Positions 8,484 through 14,431 of a stretch of 15,610 nt of DNA are shown piece by piece. The DNA comes from JAIRNF01 sp031550925. Lineage in GTDB: Bacteria > Bacteroidota > Bacteroidia > Bacteroidales > UBA932. Each line of letters opens with the position of its first letter. Within the stretch, counting starts at the first letter, position 1. A model generated the notes under the pieces. That model had not been told where the DNA came from. It saw only the letters and a program-made list of their open reading frames with translations, and ran no database searches. The translations under genes were made by a program, and so were the position numbers. Location of the stretch: the NCBI GenBank assembly GCA_031550925.1, contig JAVBOE010000020.1:1-15610 (forward strand), read 5' to 3'.

Positions 8484-9147
8484 TCATTTAATAAATGTTA
8501 ACTGTCCGTTTCCTGTAGAGAGAGACATTTTGCTCTCTTCAGTCAGCGTTGTATATAGTATGCTTGTATAAGCCTGCACATTTATCCCCCTTTTTTTGGC
8601 ATTGTACCCCGCTGCAAATCGAGGAAAAACTGACGGGTAAACATCAAGTCCGTTGCTTTATGAAAACTTATCCCCATTAAAAACATACTGACCAAAGAAG
8701 CCCAGCTGCAGCAGCTTCATATCAGGGCGATGAACGTAAACCTTACTCTTACCGTTATTTTCTATGTAAAATCTGCTGTAGCTATGAAAAACAGATCGAA
8801 CACAACTTTGCGCCCATAGTAATGGTATTGCAGCTCTAAAGCCTCCGTCTTTCCTTTGCTTTTATTATCCGACAGGTTTATACCATAAGAGGCGTTAAAA
8901 CCTATTTTCTTATAAGTGAACCCCAGCCCTATATTAAGCGGACTTTTGGTATATACGCAACTTTATTGCTTGATTCATCCTCGTAAGTAAGTATCGAAAA
9001 CATTTGAGAGATAAACGTGCGTACGGTTAAGCTTTGCTCAAATGGTTTGATGTAAATACTATCCTTTTACGCATAACATATACTTTGCACAGAAAACAGA
9101 AAAAACAGTATGCTAGCTATATATTTGCCCAACTTGATAATTGCGTG
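8484..9147 (-). pseudogene. Decayed DUF4421-family outer-membrane protein gene
   Basis: Conceptual - strand translation gives family-like pieces in order. First comes a signal-peptide-like stretch (ILFFLFSVQSICYA) ended by a TAA at 9067-9069. Then comes KDSIYIKPFEQSLTVRTFIS. A frame change before about 8941 leads to SPLNIGLGFTYKK, NASYGINLS and HYYGRKVVFDLFF. A second frame change at the A-run 8787-8791 leads to RPDMKLLQLGFFGQYVFNG, stopped by a TAA at 8658-8660. Last comes FPRFAAGYNAKKRGINVQ to a TGA at 8484-8486. These match the DUF4421 pattern of Bacteroidota, including HYYGRK..FD and GFFGQYVFNG. No ATG remains, and about 100 codons expected between the VFNG block and the C-terminal strands are missing. 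The ends given are approximate. Several independent lesions show real decay rather than one sequencing error. It accounts for most of the 881-base gap 8326-9206. In the rest, 8326-8483 is AT-rich and shows nothing I can name, and 9148-9206 holds the terminator palindrome. Confidence 0.8.
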
Positions 9148-9176
9148 TATTGATTAAACTTTTTAAACCGCTTTTA

Positions 9177-9200
9177 AGCCCCCTTTGGAGGTTGGGGGCT
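9177..9200 (-). terminator. GC-rich palindrome ending the amidase transcript
   Basis: AGCCCCC (9177-9183) and GGGGGCT (9194-9200) form a perfect 7-bp stem around a 10-base loop, starting 7 bases after the amidase stop on the - strand and followed there by TTAAAAG. It stands out from the AT-rich surroundings. Similar CCCCC/GGGGG palindromes recur between genes in many Bacteroidota genomes, so it may be a dispersed element acting as a terminator. Confidence 0.6.
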
Positions 9201-9206
9201 ATCTGC

Positions 9207-9995
9207 CTATTGTTGTTGAGCTTCTTCGATAATTTTATCAGCTAAGAGTTGTAGCACGCATTTGTCGTAATCGCTCAACTCTCCAGAACCATTGGCCTCT
9301 GTAAAATGCAGCTTAAATGCCTCTATCGTTATATTCGGCTTTTTTACACCATAACCTATCAGCATAAAGTTTACCATGGGATCTCTTAAACCGGCAACAA
9401 CCGTTGCGTCTTGGCTCATTTGCCTTGCTGCTTCTTCATCATACCAAAGGCCGTAACCGGCTTCTGCAAGCCGTTTCCATGGAAAATATTTATTCGGATC
9501 AACCTTACGCCCCGGTGCAATATCCATGTGTCCAATAAAGTTACGAGCAGGGAATTTATATCGACCCTTAAGGTAGTCAAGCACCTTCATAACAGAATCA
9601 ATTTGCACTTCTGGAAATGGCTCAAAGCCGGTATTTACAATCTCTATTCCAATAGTAGCGCTATTCAAATCACTCATAGAGAACCATGATGAGGCTCCTG
9701 CATGATGACCTCGTTTCTTTTCATCAACCAGCTGTAAAATCGTTCCGTCTCTATCAATTAAATAATGCGAGCTGACCTTTCCATATTTTGTTGCCAAAAG
9801 CATATATGCAGTGTCATAGTTACATCCTGTATGATGTAGGAGTACATAAGATGCCATTCTGTCGCTTATATTTGGCGACTTATGGTAGCTCTTCTTTGTT
9901 GGGTTATAGCCTACAACATTTTTAGTGCTGTTGCACGCTCCATATAGCAGTAATATTGATACTATTGCTGCCACACATAAAAAACTTTTTTTCAT
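9207..9995 (-). CDS. N-acetylmuramoyl-L-alanine amidase lipoprotein (Amidase_2, AmiD-like)
   Basis: The 262-residue product has a lipobox LYGAC (Cys21) and so is envelope-anchored. Residues about 48-170 form an Amidase_2 (AmpD/AmiD) zinc domain: LLHHTG with His54 as first ligand, SSHYLIDRDGTI near 75, GIEIVNTG with Glu118 in the catalytic region, GHMDIAPGRKVDP with His156 and Asp166 as further ligands. The C-terminal part (about 185-262) is helical and resembles the small peptidoglycan-binding-like tail of AmiD (TIEAFKLHF). It cleaves the bond between N-acetylmuramic acid and L-alanine, trimming or recycling peptidoglycan or muropeptides in the periplasm. The gene starts 24 bases after the stop of the metallopeptidase gene, so the two are probably cotranscribed. 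The mature N-terminus lacks the acidic run seen in the surface lipoproteins, which favours a periplasmic-facing location. Confidence 0.92.
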   Translation of the reverse strand: MKKSFLCVAAIVSILLLYGACNSTKNVVGYNPTKKSYHKSPNISDRMASYVLLHHTGCNYDTAYMLLATKYGKVSSHYLIDRDGTILQLVDEKKRGHHAGASSWFSMSDLNSATIGIEIVNTGFEPFPEVQIDSVMKVLDYLKGRYKFPARNFIGHMDIAPGRKVDPNKYFPWKRLAEAGYGLWYDEEAARQMSQDATVVAGLRDPMVNFMLIGYGVKKPNITIEAFKLHFTEANGSGELSDYDKCVLQLLADKIIEEAQQQ

Positions 9996-10019
9996 AGGAC
10001 AATAATTTAGGTTATTGGT

Positions 10020-12065
10020 TTATAAATGCTTTACGGCTTCTGCTGCCGCCTCTATCATTGGCTTTGATGATACCTCGCTACCCACCGCCTGCTTCATCCA
10101 TTCTTGTGGAATAAGCGTACCTAAGCGGTATATTCTGGATATCTCATCCGCAAATGACTTTCCTTTCAAATAGCCTTCCAGCTGAAACTCTATAAGATGT
10201 CCCATTGGGTAGTTAGCCAAATATAATGGATAGTCAATCATATGAGAGTATATACCAAGAATAGGAGAATTCTCTTCTCCAAGTATCGGTGCGTAGTAAG
10301 CGTTCCAAATTTCCTGAGCGATACGGATTACGTTTTCCTTAAGCTGTTCGACGGTTGCATTGGGATTAGCATACATCCACTCCCAGACCTTCATATCAAC
10401 TAACGATACACCCATAATTTCGTAACAACCCCAGAAGTTATCCAGAACTTGAAGATAATCGCGCTTAGGATCGGCGTTCGACATGCCTAAAAGATCCAGG
10501 TCACGCTTTTGGAAAACAAAGGCTAACGCCTCGGTAAATGCAGTGTTAGGAACACCATTTAGCATGTAGTAATCAACATCGTATAGGCTGATTGTCTGTT
10601 CTACGTTATGTCCGAATTCATGAACTCCGATATTGTACCCTTTATAGTCTAAACCGTCCGCTCCGATTCTGCTACGTAAACGGGCTTTATCTCCCTTCAT
10701 AGCAGCACCCCATGCATGGCCTGCGCCTCTCGATGCGTCCACCTGTATCTTAGAACATATACGGTCGGCTTCTGCCTGATTAAAACCCAACTTACGAAGG
10801 ATTACAGGCAAGCCTGCCTGCAGTGCCTCACGATTGGGGTACAGCTTGCGTGTTATTGCATTCAACTCCTCTTCCGAAATATTGCTGCGTGGTTTAAATC
10901 CATCATACCAAATATCAAAAGGTTGAAGCTTGCGACCTAAATTTTTTTCGATTAACGCAGCAACATCTTTAACTTGCGGAGAAGAAACAAACTCAACAAA
11001 TATGCGCTCTACATCTTCTTTAGAGAACTCCATATTTTTATCAAACGCTCTTTGAATGTAGGTGGGATATTGCTTATAGTATGGATCTTGCGCCTTATAT
11101 GCCAAGAAATTATTAAGCAAGTATTGATAACGAACATTTGGCTCCGGCAAAGCACTTATTTCCTTGCCCTGCTCATACACCTTATTGGTTAATGGATTCC
11201 AATCAATAGCCGGATTATTAATTACGATTTCAGGGATTTCTTGCGTTACAATTCGCTTCATTACTTCGTAAATCATCTGCTGCTTTTCAAGACCAACCCC
11301 CTTATTCGCATAGTTTGATTTCAGCTCATCGCGTAAATTCCAATGGCTAATCAGCTTCATATTTTCGGGGAAAAGCTTCTTGCTATCGTTGTTCAGCAAG
11401 TGCCCCATCATTATGTTATAATCAGAGATATAAACATCGGCATTAGTGGTTACCTCAGCCGCTTTTTGCTGTAGCTCTGCCGGAACACGCGATATAAACA
11501 AATCGCCCATACGCGCATAAGCCCAATCTAAGCGAGACCATTGCGGTGCGTTTTCCGTTTTTTCTTTTAGGTTATATGCCGGAAAGTTAAGCATGGTAAC
11601 AAATGCGACCTTATTAGCAAACATATCATCGGTAAGATGCGCCGATACATCGTATGCTCCTAATAGCTGATCTACAGGTAGCATCTTAGCACCATCCAGA
11701 TGCATTGGCAGCTTAAGATCTACGCTTATTTTATTAAAGCTGCCAAATATACTCTCGAAAGCATTGGAAAGCGTTGTAAATAGCTCTTCTCTCTCCTGCT
11801 TATTGTTTACATAATTATCTATGCAAAACCGTATAAAATCCTGATCGCTGCCATCGGTACTCTGCCATAGTGCAGCAACCTGATTTACACCTTTGGCAGC
11901 CCTATTAATATCTATATCAGAGTATTTAGATTTTAAAGAATCTAGCGCTTGTTGTACCATCTTTTCGCTTACGTTTGATGTTGTTGTATTTTGGCTTGAT
12001 GTACCGCCACCACATGCTCCCAGCAATAATGCGGCTAAAATGCTTAAAGGAAAAATTATTCTCAT
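10020..12065 (-). CDS. Lipoprotein with gluzincin-type zinc peptidase motif
   Basis: The 681-residue product has a lipoprotein signal peptide (lipobox LLGAC, Cys18) and a Ser/Thr/Asn-rich linker up to about residue 32. A long helical region follows. Residues 482-486 are HEFGH in the context GVHEFGHNVEQ, and 26 residues after the second histidine comes TEALAF with Glu512. This HEXXH-plus-downstream-Glu pattern is that of gluzincin metallopeptidases such as M3 oligopeptidases, where HEFGH is usual. Overall size and helical character also fit an M3-like fold, but I do not recognise the family by name. Role: probably degrades peptides or trims proteins in the periplasm, anchored to a membrane. 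It starts 14 bases after the ferredoxin-NuoB fusion gene and precedes the amidase by 24 bases, so the four genes may form one transcript. Confidence 0.78.
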   Translation of the reverse strand: MRIIFPLSILAALLLGACGGGTSSQNTTTSNVSEKMVQQALDSLKSKYSDIDINRAAKGVNQVAALWQSTDGSDQDFIRFCIDNYVNNKQEREELFTTLSNAFESIFGSFNKISVDLKLPMHLDGAKMLPVDQLLGAYDVSAHLTDDMFANKVAFVTMLNFPAYNLKEKTENAPQWSRLDWAYARMGDLFISRVPAELQQKAAEVTTNADVYISDYNIMMGHLLNNDSKKLFPENMKLISHWNLRDELKSNYANKGVGLEKQQMIYEVMKRIVTQEIPEIVINNPAIDWNPLTNKVYEQGKEISALPEPNVRYQYLLNNFLAYKAQDPYYKQYPTYIQRAFDKNMEFSKEDVERIFVEFVSSPQVKDVAALIEKNLGRKLQPFDIWYDGFKPRSNISEEELNAITRKLYPNREALQAGLPVILRKLGFNQAEADRICSKIQVDASRGAGHAWGAAMKGDKARLRSRIGADGLDYKGYNIGVHEFGHNVEQTISLYDVDYYMLNGVPNTAFTEALAFVFQKRDLDLLGMSNADPKRDYLQVLDNFWGCYEIMGVSLVDMKVWEWMYANPNATVEQLKENVIRIAQEIWNAYYAPILGEENSPILGIYSHMIDYPLYLANYPMGHLIEFQLEGYLKGKSFADEISRIYRLGTLIPQEWMKQAVGSEVSSKPMIEAAAEAVKHL

Positions 12066-12079
12066 ACTAAGCTATGTTT

Positions 12080-12850
12080 TTATCTGTGAGTAACTTTTAG
12101 TCTTCCTGTTAAAGATAAAATTCCGTTGATAAAAGTTAACGGATGCGGCGGATTACCCAGCACATATAAATCCACATGGTACTTTGATAAAAAGCTACGG
12201 TTAACAGCCTTGCTATCGGCAAAAATACCTCCGCTTATTGCATCTGTTCCTGCCAGAATTAATATCTTAGGTTCCGGTGTTGCGTTGTAACAAATCTCCA
12301 ACGGTTCGGCCATATTTTCCGAGATAGGTCCTGTTATAACAATTCCATCAGCATGACGAGGAGAAGCAACAAACTCAATCCCATAGCGCCCCATGTCGAA
12401 GTTTACGTTACCTGCTGCATTCAGCTCCATTTCAGCCGAATTATCTCCGCCAGCCGACACCTGGCGCAGCTTAAGCGCCCTACCAAAGTATGATTTTATT
12501 TTTTTACGTACTAAAGAAGGATCTAAGACAATAGCATCCGTATCACCGGCCTTTATAATCAACCGGTTTATATCGTTAGTTGCTATCTTAAAATCGTTGG
12601 TAAAGTTGATTTTATTGGGAGAGTGAAGCTGACACTCCTTGCAAAAAACACATTTCGCAAGGTTAATAGAAAATGGTTGCGCATTTATCGCCGCCGTGGG
12701 GCATAGCTCCATCAGCTCTTTTGCCTCCGATGCAGTAATAGAACCGTCTATTTGCGGTCGTCCGCGAAAAAGAGGTGTAAGCTGTACATCTTCTAGGTTA
12801 GAAACGTACTGCTTGCCGTGTTGGAATAATATTTTCAGCTCTTTTAGCAT
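12080..12850 (-). CDS. Ferredoxin-NuoB/HycG-like fusion, lacking all N2-cluster cysteines
   Basis: This 256-residue protein has a short ferredoxin-like N-terminus (about 25-85) and a NuoB/hydrogenase-small-subunit domain (about 125-256). The N-terminal part keeps ELCPTAAI (Cys50) and CVFCKEC (Cys67, 70, 73), enough for one [4Fe-4S] cluster; the usual cysteine before the next Pro is Ser77. The second domain is recognisable from FVASPRHADGIVITGP, MAEPL, PEPK, AISGGIF and GNPPHP. However, the four cysteines that hold the N2-type proximal cluster are all replaced: the CNGC motif is DNSA (Asp136, Ala139), the GDC motif is GTD (Asp203) and GCPP is GNPP (Asn233). The gene starts 3 bases after the large-subunit gene, so they are surely cotranscribed and probably form a heterodimer. 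Family assignment is firm; activity as an electron carrier through N2 is very unlikely. It resembles energy-converting-hydrogenase-related (Ehr) proteins. Confidence 0.87.
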   Translation of the reverse strand: MLKELKILFQHGKQYVSNLEDVQLTPLFRGRPQIDGSITASEAKELMELCPTAAINAQPFSINLAKCVFCKECQLHSPNKINFTNDFKIATNDINRLIIKAGDTDAIVLDPSLVRKKIKSYFGRALKLRQVSAGGDNSAEMELNAAGNVNFDMGRYGIEFVASPRHADGIVITGPISENMAEPLEICYNATPEPKILILAGTDAISGGIFADSKAVNRSFLSKYHVDLYVLGNPPHPLTFINGILSLTGRLKVTHR

Positions 12851-12853
12851 ACT

Positions 12854-14359
12854 CTACAAGTCATGTCCGCAATAAGATAAGTTGAAACTCTTGTTGCATA
12901 TTGGAAAATCTGATATTTCCTGATTTCTCACTGCAAGCGCCAACCCCATCCAGTTATGCAGCGACGGGTCTTTTACTTTATAGTGAATCAACTCTCCTTT
13001 CTCGTTAGTAATAGCCGTGTGACATATCTCTCCACGCCACCCTTCAACTAAAGAAATTGTAAACTTATTTGCTTGTAACTTTAAGCTATAGTTGGGCTTA
13101 GGAATTTCTTCGTTAATCAATAGCTGGTGCTTTTCTAGTAGCAGCTTAACCATCTCAATTGATTGCTCCACCTCATACCTACGCATTAGCGCACGCGACA
13201 GCATATCGCCTGTTTCCATCGCTACAGGCAAAAAATCTAAGTGCTTATAGTATTGAAACGGGTGACTATAGCGAATATCCCGCTTATTATTTGATGCTTT
13301 TGCAGCAAGCCCTACAATACCTGTCATATGTGCCTGCTTCGGTGTAAGTATGCCGATTTCTTCAAATCGGGCTAGAACGCTGGGCAGCGTATATATACGG
13401 GTTGTAAGCTGCTTGAAACGTTGCTCTACATCTTCTATATTGTTCAAAACCTGTTGCGCAACCTCGCCAGTAAGAGGGTAGTTTGATCCTGCCGGACGAA
13501 TAAAACCTTTACCAAATCGATTACCACACCACAGCTGTGTGGTATTAATAACAATGGTACGCAACGCTTCAGATACAACCTGACCTAGCTGATAGGCAAT
13601 ATCCGTACATAACGCTCCTGTGTCGCCTATGTGGATAGCGATGCGCTCCAGCTCTAAAGCAATAATGCGCTCCAGCTGCAACCTGTCCGGAACAGCAACA
13701 CCTGCTAACGACTCCATACACACGGCAAAAGCCAACGAATGCCCCACAGCGGTATCTCCGGCAATACTTTCTGCTAGTATAGAACGTTGTAAAATCGTGC
13801 TTTTTGTCAGCATTAGCTCTTCAATGCCTCTATGCTGGTAGCCAAGCATTATTTCGAGGTGCAGTACTTTTTCTCCATTACAGATAAAACGAAAATGCCC
13901 CGGTTCTATAACTCCCGCATGGATTGGACCAACGCCCACCTCGTGCAGCTCATCACTACTGATAGAATAAAAAGGGTAGTTCTCTATTACATTTTGATGA
14001 TTGTACCTATTTGCGGGATAGCGGATAGGTTTTAACCAAGGGTGATCTGGGAAGCTTACACCCCAATTTTCGTGTATCTCCCGCTCAAAACAATGAAAAG
14101 CGTAATGCTTGCTTGTTAACGATGGCAGGCTAGCCCCTACCCTTTTTTGCCTATGCCCTAAAACAAACAGCTTATGCTCTTCGTCATCGGCTAAACAGCA
14201 GTAAAAAGTAAGGTCATCCTCGGAAGGTACAGCGTAGTATGTAACGCAATGGATACCAACGGACTCCATCAACATATCCACCTCTGCGTAGAATTGGTTG
14301 TATGGTAGTATTGGTATTTGTTCTATATCAAGGCTGGAGCCATTTTCAACTTCCACCAT
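12854..14359 (-). CDS. HycE-like (NuoC+NuoD) hydrogenase-related large subunit without Ni-binding cysteines
   Basis: Residues about 1-120 are a NuoC-like 30-kDa domain with the motif FEREIHENWGVSFPDHPWL near 91-109. Residues about 140-501 are a NuoD/[NiFe]-hydrogenase large-subunit domain: VGPIHAGVIEPGHF near 143, GYQHRGIE near 173, GDTAVGHSLAF near 201 and LERIAIHIGD near 237. This arrangement is that of HycE/HyfG in group 4 hydrogenases. The N-terminal Ni site, normally ICGIC, is IAGDT (Ala200, Thr203). The C-terminal DPCxxC is replaced by NLSYCG at residues 493-498, leaving one shifted Cys497. The protein ends at residue 501 without the C-terminal extension that hydrogenase maturation proteases remove. 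It therefore should not carry a NiFe centre. It starts 72 bases after the upstream pgpH-like gene and 29 bases after a candidate promoter -7 box, and is followed 3 bases later by its small-subunit partner. Confidence 0.9.
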   Translation of the reverse strand: MVEVENGSSLDIEQIPILPYNQFYAEVDMLMESVGIHCVTYYAVPSEDDLTFYCCLADDEEHKLFVLGHRQKRVGASLPSLTSKHYAFHCFEREIHENWGVSFPDHPWLKPIRYPANRYNHQNVIENYPFYSISSDELHEVGVGPIHAGVIEPGHFRFICNGEKVLHLEIMLGYQHRGIEELMLTKSTILQRSILAESIAGDTAVGHSLAFAVCMESLAGVAVPDRLQLERIIALELERIAIHIGDTGALCTDIAYQLGQVVSEALRTIVINTTQLWCGNRFGKGFIRPAGSNYPLTGEVAQQVLNNIEDVEQRFKQLTTRIYTLPSVLARFEEIGILTPKQAHMTGIVGLAAKASNNKRDIRYSHPFQYYKHLDFLPVAMETGDMLSRALMRRYEVEQSIEMVKLLLEKHQLLINEEIPKPNYSLKLQANKFTISLVEGWRGEICHTAITNEKGELIHYKVKDPSLHNWMGLALAVRNQEISDFPICNKSFNLSYCGHDL

Positions 14360-14370
14360 TATCTTTAACG

Positions 14371-14398
14371 TGCTAAATCTTATTGCACAAATTTAGCA
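14371..14398. promoter_or_regulatory. 8-bp perfect dyad overlapping the hydrogenase-like operon promoter
   Basis: TGCTAAAT (14371-14378) and ATTTAGCA (14391-14398) are perfect inverted repeats separated by 12 bases, centred about one and a half helical turns upstream of the large-subunit ATG. The right arm covers most of the candidate -7 box, and the left arm would lie in the first bases of the transcript. This is the layout expected of a repressor operator. No regulator gene is in the window to pair with it. Confidence 0.45.
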
Positions 14399-14418
14399 AA
14401 TAGAAAAGGATAATCAAA
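14388..14418 (-). promoter_or_regulatory. Candidate Bacteroidota promoter for the hydrogenase-like operon
   Basis: On the - strand, TTTG (14418-14415) is followed after 19 bases by TAAATTTG (14395-14388). Both boxes and the spacing match the -33 TTTG / -7 TAnnTTTG consensus of the primary sigma factor in Bacteroidota. Transcription would start near 14382, giving a leader of about 23 bases before the ATG at 14359. A second TATATTTG at 14422-14415 overlaps the -33 box but lacks a good partner. Confidence 0.5.
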
Positions 14419-14431
14419 TATAAATAGCAGG

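Noticed and set aside
8485..8497. Palindrome CATTTA-A-TAAATG at the end of the pseudogene.
   Set aside because: It is short, AT-only apart from its ends and expected by chance in this composition; no T-run or gene end supports a function.
8484..9147. Sequencing or assembly errors as the sole cause of the broken DUF4421 frame.
   Set aside because: There are two in-frame stops, at least two frameshifts, no start codon and a large internal deletion, while every neighbouring gene is intact.
12966..12983. The DPSLHN segment (residues 464-469) of the large subunit as the degenerate DPCxxC Ni site.
   Set aside because: In HycE-type proteins a similar DP-containing segment followed by NW lies about 25 residues before the true DPCxxC. 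The alignment through DFP...KSF puts the real site at residues 493-498.
12080..14359. The pair as genuine complex I subunits (NuoCD and NuoB).
   Set aside because: The ferredoxin-NuoB fusion, the GDTAVGHS-type motif, the hydrogenase-like C-terminus and the absence of other nuo genes fit the hydrogenase-related branch better; complex I NuoB also keeps its N2 cysteines.
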